Origin: Streptomyces sp. HUAS 15-9
GTDB lineage: Bacteria; Actinomycetota; Actinomycetes; Streptomycetales; Streptomycetaceae
DNA: 64,000 nt
Reading direction: 5' to 3'
Assembly (NCBI RefSeq): GCF_025642155.1
Contig: NZ_CP106798.1
Coordinates: forward strand, 1,426,001-1,490,000
In this document: positions 52,871 to 64,000 of the stretch, piece after piece
How the letters are laid out: the number at the start of each line of letters is the position of its first letter
How positions within the stretch are numbered: position 1 is the first letter of the stretch
Made by a program: the position numbers and the translations under genes
The notes under the pieces: generated by a model
Databases searched by the model: none
What the model was told of the DNA's origin: nothing
Seen by the model: only the letters and a program-made list of their open reading frames with translations

Positions 52871-53344
52871 TCACTGGCTGCTGGTGCCGAAGTCCTCGGG
52901 TGAGATCTGGTCGAGGAACTCGCGGAACTTCTCGACCTCGTCCTCCTGCTCGTCCGGGATCGCGATGCCCGCGTCGTCGAGCACCGTGTCGCTGCCGTAG
53001 ATCGGCGTTCCGGTACGCAGGGCCAGCGCTATGGCATCGGAGGGGCGGGCACTCACCTCGACCCCGCTGGCGAAGACCAGCTCCGCGTAGAAGACGCCTT
53101 CACGCAGGTCGGTGATGCGTACTTCCGTGAGCTCCTGGCCGACGGCCTCGAGCACGTCCTTGAACAGGTCGTGGGTCAGCGGTCGCGCGGGGGCCATGCC
53201 CTGCTGGGCGAAGGCGATCGCCGTCGCCTCCCCCGGCCCGATCCAGATGGGGAGGTACCTGTCGCCTCCCACTTCGCGCAGGAGCACGATCGGTTGGTTG
53301 GAGGGCATTTCGACCCGGACACCTACGACATCGAGCTCGTTCAC
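52871..53344 (-). CDS. DUF151 bifunctional nuclease family protein
   Basis: A 157-aa protein with the DUF151 core: LDVVGVRVEMPSNQPIVLLR, YLPIWIGPGEATAIAF, then a variable C-terminal half with SARPSDAIALALRTGTPIYG. In plants the family has nuclease activity; bacterial roles are unclear (Rv1829 in mycobacteria is essential). It lies between two merR genes in the conserved actinobacterial block. The start is ATG 53344. Confidence 0.9.
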   Translation of the reverse strand: MNELDVVGVRVEMPSNQPIVLLREVGGDRYLPIWIGPGEATAIAFAQQGMAPARPLTHDLFKDVLEAVGQELTEVRITDLREGVFYAELVFASGVEVSARPSDAIALALRTGTPIYGSDTVLDDAGIAIPDEQEDEVEKFREFLDQISPEDFGTSSQ

Positions 53345-53430
53345 ACAGCAACCCTAGGCCGTGCTCGGGACGTTTGGGTAGTCGGGCCGGGAACGGGTGG
53401 CCGATACGGCCTGTCGAACGCCGCCGCCGC

Positions 53431-54168
53431 TCACGGCAGACGCACCCCGAGAGCGGTCTTCACCAGGGCCGCGTGCAGCCGCACGGTGAGCACCGCCAGC
53501 TCCTTCGTACGCGCTTCGGCGTGGGCCCTGGTCTGCGGGTTGCGGTGCCGCTTCAAAGGGGCCACCACCTGGTCCACCAGGCCCGCCTCGCGGTCCGCGG
53601 CGGCCTTCATCACCCGCAGGTGGCGCGGCTCGATCCCGTGCCGGCCCAGCTCGGCGACGAGCGAGGCCACGGTGACCGCCTCCGCGTCGTACACACCGCC
53701 CTCGAGCGGAGCGATGAGCCCGTAGGACTCCCACTCCTCGAGGGCGCTCTCGTCGATCTTCGCGGCCTCCAGCAGCTCGGCCCGGCCGATCCTGGCCGCC
53801 GTGGGCGTGTCGCACGGCTCCAGGACGGTCTCGCCGTCCCGCTGACGCCCCACGACGGGCAGCTGCACGGCCTCGCCACGCTCCATGGCGTCCAGGTGCT
53901 CCCGGATCACCTTGAGCGGCAGATAGTGGTCCCGCTGCATCCTCAGGACGTGGCCCAGACGCTCGACGTCACCGGCGCTGAACTTGCGGTACCCCGACGG
54001 CGTCCGCTGCGGCTCGATGAGCCCCTCCGACTCCAGGAAGCGGATCTTGGAGATGGTGACTTCGGGGAACTCGCCGCGCAGCACGTTCAGCACCGTGCCG
54101 ATGCTCATCAGCCCACTGTCCGCGGCGGCGGCACCGTGCCCGGCACCGCCGCTCGGTGTTTGAAGCAT
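53431..54168 (-). CDS. MerR-family regulator, FtsR-like
   Basis: A 245-aa protein with a MerR winged HTH (20-90; SIGTVLNVLRGEFPEVTISK, then RFLESEGLIEPQRTPSGYRK). Its place beside the FHA gene matches Rv1828 of mycobacteria and FtsR of Corynebacterium, which controls ftsZ. ATG 54168 has GGGAAGGTCC. A cell-division regulatory role is inferred from synteny only. Confidence 0.85.
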   Translation of the reverse strand: MLQTPSGGAGHGAAAADSGLMSIGTVLNVLRGEFPEVTISKIRFLESEGLIEPQRTPSGYRKFSAGDVERLGHVLRMQRDHYLPLKVIREHLDAMERGEAVQLPVVGRQRDGETVLEPCDTPTAARIGRAELLEAAKIDESALEEWESYGLIAPLEGGVYDAEAVTVASLVAELGRHGIEPRHLRVMKAAADREAGLVDQVVAPLKRHRNPQTRAHAEARTKELAVLTVRLHAALVKTALGVRLP

Positions 54169-54185
54169 GGACCTTCCCTGACGGG

Positions 54186-55016
54186 TCAGACGCCCTGCCG
54201 GCTCGAGTAGAAGACCAGCCGGTACTTGCCGATCTGCACCTCGTCACCGTTCGACAGGGCGACCTGGTCGATCCGCTCGCGGTTGACGTACGTGCCGTTG
54301 AGACTGCCCACATCGGCCACCGTGAACGAGCCGTCCGGCGAGCGCCGGAACTCCACGTGGCGGCGCGAGACCGTCACGTCGTCCAGGAAGATGTCGCTCT
54401 GCGGGTGACGCCCGGCCGTGGTCAGCTCGCCGTCCAGCAGGAAGCGGCTGCCGGAGTTCGGCCCGCGACGCACCACCAGCAGCGCCGAGCCCATGGGCAG
54501 TGCGTCCACGGCCGCCTGCGCCTCGGGAGAGAGCGCCGGCATCTGCGTCTGACCGGTGGCCTCGGCGTCGTAGGCCTCGAGACCGGAGATGGAGATCGTG
54601 GACGTCGTCTCGGACGCACGCTCCGGCGCCACGCCGGGACGCAGTGGGGCACCACAGTTGGAACAGAACCGGGCGTTCTCCGCGTTCCGGTTACCGCACC
54701 TCGTACACACCAGGACCGACATGGACGGATCCTCCTGCCGCGGCTGCCCCGCGGGGGCATTGGACGCATACGGGTCGGGGGCAAACCCTCCACCCGTACT
54801 TGAGGTTGACGGTTGCCCGAAACCTATGCCGCCGGACTGGGCAGGGTCAACAGACGGCGCGCCCTGGCCGCCGGAAATGTCACCGCCCGGACCAGGGACC
54901 TGGTCACGGAACAGTGGGCGCTGGCCCTCTGCGTCAGGCTGTGCGCGATGACGAGCGGTCGCGTTGTCGCTGCCCTCTCGCGCGCTCTTGCCGAACAACT
55001 TCGCAAACAACTTCAC
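54186..55016 (-). CDS. garA: FHA-domain protein, GarA-like, with zinc ribbon
   Basis: A 276-aa protein. From GTG 55016: basic start KLFAKLFGKSAREG, 80 residues of Gly/Pro/Ser-rich linker, a zinc ribbon (CTRCGN...CSNCG), the phospho-switch motif ETTS (threonines targeted by Ser/Thr kinases in GarA) and a C-terminal FHA domain (GRHPQSDIFLDDVTVSRRHV, GSLNGTYV). GarA inhibits 2-oxoglutarate dehydrogenase and activates glutamate synthesis in mycobacteria. A second strong start (AGGAGGATCCGTCC, ATG 54722) would give a shorter GarA-sized form beginning just before the ribbon. Confidence 0.85.
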   Translation of the reverse strand: MKLFAKLFGKSAREGSDNATARHRAQPDAEGQRPLFRDQVPGPGGDISGGQGAPSVDPAQSGGIGFGQPSTSSTGGGFAPDPYASNAPAGQPRQEDPSMSVLVCTRCGNRNAENARFCSNCGAPLRPGVAPERASETTSTISISGLEAYDAEATGQTQMPALSPEAQAAVDALPMGSALLVVRRGPNSGSRFLLDGELTTAGRHPQSDIFLDDVTVSRRHVEFRRSPDGSFTVADVGSLNGTYVNRERIDQVALSNGDEVQIGKYRLVFYSSRQGV

Positions 55017-55206
55017 GGGCGATTCCCCTTGACCGAAACAGACCCGCCCGTGGGGCAGGACGAACCCTGATTGCATACACCGGTCGACCCGGACACCTTC
55101 ACAACGTCCGTATCCACCAGACAGTTTCCACCACGCGCCACCTCTTCGGTGCGCCGACCCCCCGCAACCTCATGCCCCTGCCGGACGGCCCCCATGCACC
55201 ACCGGT

Positions 55207-56043
55207 TCACTGGGAGGACGACCGAGCGTAGTCAGGCCGCTTCGCCGCCCGCAAGGCGTCAACCACGATCTTGGTCGACCGCTCGACGGTCACGACGGCC
55301 TGCTCCTTCTCGAGGGTCTGCACCACGCCTCCGGGGATGTTGAGCGCCGGTTCGAGGTCCTGCGGCTTGCCGATGACCTTGAAACGATAGGGGGCGTTGA
55401 TCTTGTTCCCGTCGACGCTCACGCTCTTGCCGGAGTCCGTCAGATAGGTGTTGGCGACGACCCGCACGCCGTTCACCTCGATCGCCTCCGCACCGGCCGC
55501 GCGCAGCTCCTGGATCGCGTCGAGCAGCATGTCCGCCTGGACCGTCCCCTTCGCGTCGTCGATCGTGATCGTGATGCCGGGGCCCTGCGCGGCCACCGTG
55601 CCAGCCAGAATGCCGAGTTGCTTCTCCTTCTCGGCGGTCTGCTTGCGGGCCTCGGCCGCCTGGTCGGAGCTGCTCTGCAGTTCCGACCGCTGCTTCTCGA
55701 GTCCCTGCTTCTCGTCCTCAAGACGCTGAGTACGGTCATCCAGTTCATCGAGGATGCGAACGAGATCTTCCTGACGGGCACCGCGCAGCGCGCTGTCGCT
55801 GTCGCTGTTCGAGGCCACCTGCACGGCCAGGCCGAAGCCGAGGCCGAACAGCAGCAGGGCGACGATGAGTTGGGCCCTGGTGACCCGCGGCGGCCACAGG
55901 CCCTTCACCAGCCGCTGGCGGCCCGTGAGCGCGGCCTCGGGCCGCTCCTGGGCCGACTGCTCGGCGTCGGGGGCCGGCGCGGGCACTTCCGCGGGCAGTT
56001 CCTTGCGCAGTCTGTTCTCCGGCTGCTCGTCCTCGTTGCTCAT
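55207..56043 (-). CDS. DUF881 membrane-anchored coiled-coil protein
   Basis: A 278-aa protein: Pro/Ala-rich cytoplasmic tail, one helix (about 60-82; LIVALLLFGLGFGLAVQV), an extracytoplasmic coiled coil (95-145) and the DUF881 domain (GPGITITIDDAKGTVQADML, ELRAAGAEAIEVNGVRVV). DUF881 proteins flank Sbp in actinobacteria and divisome-associated roles have been suggested. ATG 56043 has GTGAGAACG; it starts 5 bp after the sbp stop. Confidence 0.9.
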   Translation of the reverse strand: MSNEDEQPENRLRKELPAEVPAPAPDAEQSAQERPEAALTGRQRLVKGLWPPRVTRAQLIVALLLFGLGFGLAVQVASNSDSDSALRGARQEDLVRILDELDDRTQRLEDEKQGLEKQRSELQSSSDQAAEARKQTAEKEKQLGILAGTVAAQGPGITITIDDAKGTVQADMLLDAIQELRAAGAEAIEVNGVRVVANTYLTDSGKSVSVDGNKINAPYRFKVIGKPQDLEPALNIPGGVVQTLEKEQAVVTVERSTKIVVDALRAAKRPDYARSSSQ

Positions 56044-56048
56044 CGTTC

Positions 56049-56381
56049 TCACGCCCGGAACACGTGGCGCCGGATCGCCGCCGCGTTGGAGAAGATCCGG
56101 ATGCCGAGCACCACCACGACACCCGTGGACAGCTGCGCCCCCACACCCAACTTGTCGCCCAGGAAAACGATCAGCGCGGCCACCACCACGTTCGACAGGA
56201 ACGACACCACGAAGACCTTGTCGTCGAAGATCCCGTCGAGCATGGCCCGCAGGCCACCGAAGACGGCGTCGAGCGCCGCGACGACGGCGATCGGCAGATA
56301 AGGCTCGACGACCGCCGGAACCTCAGGACGGACCAACAGGCCGGCCACGACTCCCACGATGAGGCCCAGTACGGCGATCAC
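56049..56381 (-). CDS. sbp: Small basic protein (DUF1290)
   Basis: A 110-aa membrane protein with three helices: VLGLIVGVVAGLLV, VVAALDAVFGGLRAMLDG and FLSNVVVAALIVFLGDKLG. It ends NAAAIRRHVFRA. Sbp/DUF1290 is conserved between two DUF881 genes in actinobacteria and near ylmD-type genes in firmicutes. GTG 56381 has AGAAGGGCACATC and overlaps the upstream DUF881 stop by 4 bp (GTGA). Confidence 0.92.
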   Translation of the reverse strand: MIAVLGLIVGVVAGLLVRPEVPAVVEPYLPIAVVAALDAVFGGLRAMLDGIFDDKVFVVSFLSNVVVAALIVFLGDKLGVGAQLSTGVVVVLGIRIFSNAAAIRRHVFRA

Positions 56382-57286
56382 GATGTGCCCTTCTCAGTGC
56401 TCGGCTGTGCTGTACGTACGATCACACTCGGTGCTGCGGGCAACCTGACGTCACTCTCCGTGAAGATCCCGGTCCGGATGCCGTAGTTCTCCGCCAGGGC
56501 ATGCAGATACAGCCCGTCGGCGCTGTTCTGGAACGTGGTGCTCAACCTGCCCCCATCGCCCACCGCGAGCACCGTGTAGGGCGGCACCAGCGGCTTGTTG
56601 TCGACCAGTATCGCGTCACCCGCGGCCCTGATCGCGGACAGGGCGGTCAGCCGCTGCCCGTTGATGGAGATCGCCTCGGCCCCGGAGGCCCACAGCCCGT
56701 TCACGACGCGCTGCATGTCGCGGTCGCGCACCCGGCCGGTGTCGGAGAAATCGGAGGTCTCGCGCGGATTGCCGGCGTCGCCGCCCGTGGAGGCTTCCTT
56801 CGCGTCGTTCACGACGAGCTTCACACCGGGGCCGTGCACCGCCGTGGCGCCCGACAGGATTCCCACCAGGTCCGCCTGGCCACTGCCGCCACTCTGCTTC
56901 AGTGCCGCCCGCTGGCGCGCGCTCACGTCGTCGCGCAGCTTGTCGACGGTGCCCTCCAGCTTGTCCGCCGACGAGGTCTCCCGGTCGATGCGGTCGATCA
57001 GCTCCTGCCGCTCCTTGGCGACGACCGGTGCCGCCACGCGCGCCTGGGCCGCGCCGACGGTCACGACCAGCGCCGCGAGCACCAGACCGCCGGCGAGACC
57101 GAGCTTCGCCCGCAGAGTCTTCGGCATGCCGCCCTCGCCCTGGGACTTCTTCCGGGCGGCGGCCTCGGCGTACCCGTCGTCGAGGCTGTGATCCATGACG
57201 TTGGTGATCAACGACATGGAGGCGTCCGGACGCGACGGCCGCGGGGCCGTGCTCCGAACGGGGGGTTGCTGCGGCATGCCGCACAT
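56378..57286 (-). CDS. DUF881 membrane-anchored protein
   Basis: A 302-aa paralogue of the gene at 55207: N-tail, one helix (about 60-80; LAGGLVLAALVVTVGAAQAR), coiled coil with SSADKLEGTVDKLRDDVSAR, and DUF881 domain with GPGVKLVVNDAKE and ASGAEAISINGQRLTALSAI. ATG 57286 and ATG 57277 are both possible. First gene of a coupled DUF881-sbp-DUF881 operon equivalent to Rv1823-Rv1825. Confidence 0.88.
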   Translation of the reverse strand: MCGMPQQPPVRSTAPRPSRPDASMSLITNVMDHSLDDGYAEAAARKKSQGEGGMPKTLRAKLGLAGGLVLAALVVTVGAAQARVAAPVVAKERQELIDRIDRETSSADKLEGTVDKLRDDVSARQRAALKQSGGSGQADLVGILSGATAVHGPGVKLVVNDAKEASTGGDAGNPRETSDFSDTGRVRDRDMQRVVNGLWASGAEAISINGQRLTALSAIRAAGDAILVDNKPLVPPYTVLAVGDGGRLSTTFQNSADGLYLHALAENYGIRTGIFTESDVRLPAAPSVIVRTAQPSTEKGTS

Positions 57287-57385
57287 CGTCGCACGTCGCG
57301 ACCAGTACCTCCGAATGGCCCCACCGGCGTGCCGGACAGGCCCCCTTGGGGGACACTTGTCCGGCACGCGCGCGTGCAGCGGGTT

Positions 57386-59881
57386 TTACCGTCCGGCGCT
57401 GTCTACAATCGCGGACCATTCGTCGAGCAGGGCCTGCGCTGAGGCATCGTCCGGCCCTTCCGCCCACAGATGGGTGACCGCCTCGGCGGGGTCGGGCAGC
57501 ACCATCACCCAGCGCCCGTCGGTCTCCACGACGCGTACTCCGTCCGTCGTGTCGACAAAGCGATCTCCGGCCGCCTCCACGACCCGGCGCATGACCAGTC
57601 CCTTCACGGCCCATGGCGTGGCCAGGTCCCGCTTGAGAACGTGTGCCCGCGGGATCCGCGCGTCGATCTGGCTGAGGGTGAGCTGCGTCCGCGCCACCAG
57701 CCCGATCAGCCGTACGAAGGCCGCCGTACCGTCGTAGACACCGCTGAACTCCGGGACGATGAAGCCGCCCTTGCCGTCACCACCGAAGATCGTCCCCTCC
57801 TCACGCCCCACGCGCGTGAGGTCGTCCGGAGAGGTGGTGGTCCACTCGACCTGGGTGCCGTGATAGGCGGCCACCTGCTCGGCGATCCTGGTCGTGGTCA
57901 CCGGCAGCGCCACACGGCCGCTGCGCCGCTCCGCGGCCACCAGGTCCAGCATCACGAGCAGAGCCCGGTCGTCCTCGATGATCCGGCCCTTCTCGTCCAC
58001 CAGGGACAGCCGCTCGCCCACGGGGTCGAAGCGCACGCCGAACGCGGCCCCGGACGACGCCACGATCTCGCCGAGGCGCACCAGCCCCGACCGCCGGACA
58101 TCGGCCGTCTCCGTCGGCCTGGACTCGTCGAGACCGGGATTGATGGTCAGCGAGTCCACACCGAGCTTTCCGAGCAGGCTGGGCAGGACGAGCCCGGCAC
58201 TGCCGTTCGAGGCGTCCACGACCACCTTGAGCCCCGACTCGGCGATCCCGGTGGTGTCGATGTTCCGCAGCAGCGACCCGGTGTACGAGTCGAAGACGCT
58301 CGCCGGGAAGTACAGGTCGCCGATCTCGCCGGGGAACGCACGCCGGTACTCCTGCCGTGCGAACACGCGGTCCAGCTTTCGCTGGCTCGCCTGCGAGAGG
58401 TCGGCCCCTCGCCCGTCGAAGAACATGATGTCGACGGAGTCCGGCACACCTGGTGAGGTCCGGATCATGATCCCGCCGGCGCTGCCGCGAGCGGTCTGCT
58501 GCCGGGCCACGGGCAGCGGTACGTTCTCCAGGTCCCGTACGTCGATCGCGCTGGCCTGCAGCGCCGAGATCACCGCACGCTTGAGCGCACGGGCACCCCG
58601 GGAGTGGTCGCGGGCCGTGGTAACCGTGGAGCCCTTCTTGAGGGTGGTCGCGTAGGCGCCGGCCAGCCGCACGGCGAGTTCCGGCGTGATCTCGACGTTG
58701 AGGATGCCGGTCACCCCACGGGCGCCGAACAGATGCGCCTGGCCCCTGGACTCCCAGATGACCGAGGTGTTGACGAAGGCACCGGCCTCGATGGTCTTGA
58801 ACGGATAGACCCGGACGTTGCCCTGAACGATCGATTCTTCGCCGATCAGGCACTCATCACCGATGACCGCGCCGTCCTCGATCCGGGCCGCCCGCATGAT
58901 GTCGGTGTTCTTTCCGACGACGCAGCCCCGCAGATTGCTGTGCTGCCCGACGTACACGTTGTCGTGCACGACAGCCCTGTGCAGGAATGCGCCCGTCTTC
59001 ACGACCACGTTCGACCCGACGACGGTGTGCTCACGGATTTCCGCGCCGGCCTCGACCTTGGCGTAGTCACCGATGTAGAGCGGCCCCCGGAGAACGGCGT
59101 CCGGATGCACCTCGGCGCCCTCCGCCACCCATACGCCCGGGGAGATCTCGAACCCGTCGATCTCGACGTCGACCTTGCGCTCCAGGACATCGGCCTGGGC
59201 CTTCACATACGACTCGTGCGTACCGACGTCCTCCCAGTAGCCCTCGGCGACATAGCCGTACACCGGCTTGCCTTCCTTCATGAGCTGCGGGAAGACATCG
59301 CCCGACCAGTCCACGGGAACGTCGGCCTCGACATAGCCGAACACCTCGGGCTCCATGACATAGATGCCCGTGTTCACCGTGTCGGAGAAGACCTGGCCCC
59401 AGGTCGGCTTCTCGAGGAAACGCTCGACCTTGCCCTCTTCGTCGACGATGGTGATGCCGAATTCCAGTGGATTGGGCACACGCGTCAGACAGACGGTGAC
59501 CAGCGCACCCTTCTCCTTGTGGAAGTTGATCAGCTCGGTGAGGTCGAAGTCGGTCAGGGCATCGCCGGAGATGACAAGGAAAGCGTCGTCCTTCAACGCC
59601 TCTTCGGCGTTCTTGACGCTTCCGGCGGTACCGAGTGGCTTCTCCTCATTGGCATATGTGAGCTCCATTCCGAGCTCCTCGCCGTCACCGAAGTAGTTCT
59701 TGACGAGCGAGGCCAGGAACTGCACGGTTACGACGGTCTCGTTGAGCCCATGCCTTTTGAGCAGCCGCAGCACATGCTCCATGATCGGGCGGTTCACTAC
59801 CGGAAGGAGCGGCTTGGGCATGCTCGAGGTCATGGGGCGAAGGCGTGTGCCTTCACCACCGGCCATCACGACGGCCTTCAT
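57386..59881 (-). CDS. Mannose-1-phosphate guanylyltransferase / phosphomannomutase-like fusion
   Basis: An 831-aa protein. The N-terminal 230 residues are a nucleotidyltransferase ([16 protein letters not shown] signature, GDALTDFD metal site), then left-handed beta-helix repeats (250-360), then a phosphohexomutase-like half (about 385-830). In the mutase half the catalytic Ser loop reads IRTSPGVP and the Mg loop [10 protein letters not shown] instead of DGDxDR, so it is probably not an active mutase. It likely makes GDP-mannose or a related sugar nucleotide. ATG 59881 has GAGGAGGACG. Confidence 0.88.
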   Translation of the reverse strand: MKAVVMAGGEGTRLRPMTSSMPKPLLPVVNRPIMEHVLRLLKRHGLNETVVTVQFLASLVKNYFGDGEELGMELTYANEEKPLGTAGSVKNAEEALKDDAFLVISGDALTDFDLTELINFHKEKGALVTVCLTRVPNPLEFGITIVDEEGKVERFLEKPTWGQVFSDTVNTGIYVMEPEVFGYVEADVPVDWSGDVFPQLMKEGKPVYGYVAEGYWEDVGTHESYVKAQADVLERKVDVEIDGFEISPGVWVAEGAEVHPDAVLRGPLYIGDYAKVEAGAEIREHTVVGSNVVVKTGAFLHRAVVHDNVYVGQHSNLRGCVVGKNTDIMRAARIEDGAVIGDECLIGEESIVQGNVRVYPFKTIEAGAFVNTSVIWESRGQAHLFGARGVTGILNVEITPELAVRLAGAYATTLKKGSTVTTARDHSRGARALKRAVISALQASAIDVRDLENVPLPVARQQTARGSAGGIMIRTSPGVPDSVDIMFFDGRGADLSQASQRKLDRVFARQEYRRAFPGEIGDLYFPASVFDSYTGSLLRNIDTTGIAESGLKVVVDASNGSAGLVLPSLLGKLGVDSLTINPGLDESRPTETADVRRSGLVRLGEIVASSGAAFGVRFDPVGERLSLVDEKGRIIEDDRALLVMLDLVAAERRSGRVALPVTTTRIAEQVAAYHGTQVEWTTTSPDDLTRVGREEGTIFGGDGKGGFIVPEFSGVYDGTAAFVRLIGLVARTQLTLSQIDARIPRAHVLKRDLATPWAVKGLVMRRVVEAAGDRFVDTTDGVRVVETDGRWVMVLPDPAEAVTHLWAEGPDDASAQALLDEWSAIVDSAGR

Positions 59882-59993
59882 GTCGGAAGCGTCCTCCTCT
59901 AGAGACGACGGTCCAGCCGACTTCACCCGTCAAGATTGTCCCGCACTTTTCCACCGCGGGCCATCGAGCCCTACGTCCGGACAATCGCCGAGC

Positions 59994-60602
59994 TCAATCG
60001 GCCATGGCGTCCGCACGAACCAGGCGGCGGACTTGGACCACGTAGAGCACTCCTGCCCACCAGTACAGCGTTGTACCCCATCCGGCGAACGCCCATCCGA
60101 AAATAGCAGCGAGTGACGAGATCCATCCATGTCCGTCACTCAGCAGGAGCAACGGGAAAGCGTACATCAGATTGAAGGTGGCTGCCTTCCCCAAGAAGTT
60201 CACCTGCGGCGGCGGATAGCCATGACGCCTGAGGATGCCCACCATCACCAGCAGAACCAGCTCTCGCGCCAGCAGCACGGCGGTCAGCCAGAGCGGCAGG
60301 ATCTCGCGCCAGGTGAGGCCCACCAGCGTCGAGAGAATGTAGAGCCGGTCGGCAGCGGGATCGAGCAGCCGGCCGAGGCTGCTGATCTGATTCCAGCGCC
60401 GCGCGAGCTTCCCGTCCAGGTAGTCGCTGATCCCGCTCAGCGCGAGCACCAGCAGGGCCCAGCCATCGCTGTTGGGACCCCCGAACTCCGGCCGGAGGAT
60501 CAACCACAGAAAGACGGGCACGCCGACGAGACGCGCCATGCTGAGGATGTTCGGGATGGTGAGGACCCGGTCCGTCTGGACACGGGTCTCCTGGACCTCC
60601 AC
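59994..60602 (-). CDS. CDP-alcohol phosphatidyltransferase
   Basis: A 202-aa membrane enzyme with the complete motif DG-x2-AR-x8-G-x3-D-x3-D (YLDGKLARRWNQ, then GRLLDPAADRL). It joins a CDP-activated lipid to an alcohol in the membrane, giving phosphatidylglycerophosphate or a similar lipid (PgsA2-like position, Rv1822). About five helices. GTG 60602 follows AGGAGGCCCCCGG; a TTG at 60629 is the alternative. Confidence 0.9.
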   Translation of the reverse strand: MEVQETRVQTDRVLTIPNILSMARLVGVPVFLWLILRPEFGGPNSDGWALLVLALSGISDYLDGKLARRWNQISSLGRLLDPAADRLYILSTLVGLTWREILPLWLTAVLLARELVLLVMVGILRRHGYPPPQVNFLGKAATFNLMYAFPLLLLSDGHGWISSLAAIFGWAFAGWGTTLYWWAGVLYVVQVRRLVRADAMAD

Positions 60603-60656
60603 CCGGGGGCCTCCTGGGAAACGAGCCAACGATGCCCCCTGACCCTACCTCAACGC

Positions 60657-60700
60657 AAAAAAGCTCCGGCTCCTGGGCTTCGTGCCCAAGAGCCAGAGCT
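60657..60700 (-). terminator. Rho-independent terminator of the rRNA operon
   Basis: A 17-nt arm on each side (60662-60678 and 60684-60700, three mismatch or bulge positions) with TTCGT loop. On the minus strand it ends in six U (A run at 60657-60662). It follows the 5S gene. Confidence 0.93.
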
Positions 60701-60710
60701 CTAAAGGGAG

Positions 60711-60828
60711 TTCGGCGGTGTCCTACTCTCCCACAGGGTCCCCCCTGCAGTACCATCGGCGCTGTGAGGCTTAGCTTCCGGGTTCGGAATGTAACCGGGC
60801 GTTTCCCTCACGCTATGACCACCGAAAC
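60711..60828 (-). rRNA. rrf: 5S ribosomal RNA
   Basis: On the minus strand it begins GTTTCGGTGGTCATAGCG and contains the conserved CCGAACCCGGAAGCTAAG and GGGAGAGTAGGACACCGC boxes of streptomycete 5S RNA. About 118 nt. It is separated from the 23S gene by about 84 bp that includes a CCATGC/GCATGG processing hairpin (60852-60869). Confidence 0.97.
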
Positions 60829-60912
60829 ACTATGAAACTGTGAACGCCGCACCATGCCTGAAAGCATGGGGCTGTTCGTGGTTTCAGAACCAACACAGTG
60901 GACGCGAGCAAC

Positions 60913-64000
<3,088 letters not shown>

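Overview
The window looks like part of a Streptomyces chromosome. GC is very high, third codon positions are strongly GC-biased, there are many GTG starts and probable leaderless genes, and the gene families and the rRNA sequence are streptomycete. All assignments come from reading the sequence; no database search was run.

Layout. (1) 1-18.7 kb is a mosaic of small transcription units. It holds a divergent FAD-monooxygenase/TetR pair cut by the left edge, a lipoprotein, a TPR-like protein, uracil-DNA glycosylase, an oligopeptide-type binding lipoprotein, two SDR reductases, a translationally coupled HipA-like kinase/DUF3037 pair, a Rieske lipoprotein, an isochorismatase-fold protein with altered catalytic positions, FMN/PNPOx proteins, LysR and MocR regulators each divergent from a neighbour, two EamA exporters, a Clp-N protein, an SRPBCC protein, PadR and DinB-family proteins. 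(2) 18.9-27.8 kb is a stress/energy island: phosphoketolase, PPK2, two tandem-domain universal stress proteins (one frameshifted), a SulP transporter, a cyclic-nucleotide-binding protein and a NarL/DevR-type response regulator. This content resembles the hypoxia/dormancy region known from S. coelicolor. (3) 28-34.8 kb is mixed: PhzF, CPBP protease, a solute-binding/VWA fusion, a GCS2 ligase, a hypothetical protein and DUF5999. (4) 34.8-41.3 kb is a probable potassium locus: an internally deleted APC-permease remnant, a TrkA/RCK channel-like protein, an intact APC permease, and two paralogous small membrane proteins flanking them. Repeats of CGTCA at 11-bp spacing lie upstream of all five. (5) 42-46.6 kb is a molybdenum locus: HTH-Mop regulator, molybdopterin-fold protein, modABC and a di-Mop molbindin. 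It ends in a 48-bp perfect palindrome. (6) 46.6-60.6 kb, almost all minus strand, is the conserved actinobacterial block gcvP (with a tandem glycine riboswitch), dinB, MerR, DUF151, FtsR-like MerR, GarA-like FHA, DUF881-sbp-DUF881, a nucleotidyltransferase/phosphomannomutase fusion and a CDP-alcohol phosphatidyltransferase. (7) 60.66-64 kb is the 3' end of an rRNA operon on the minus strand: terminator, 5S and nearly all of 23S, with 16S beyond the right edge.

How the genes may work together. Block 4 looks like one regulon (K+ entry, RCK gating, two unknown membrane partners) under an OmpR/PhoB-type regulator not encoded here. Block 5 couples molybdate sensing, uptake, storage and an enzyme. 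Block 2 combines acyl-phosphate and polyphosphate energy metabolism with stress proteins and an orphan response regulator. No CRISPR array, transposase, prophage or tRNA gene was recognised.
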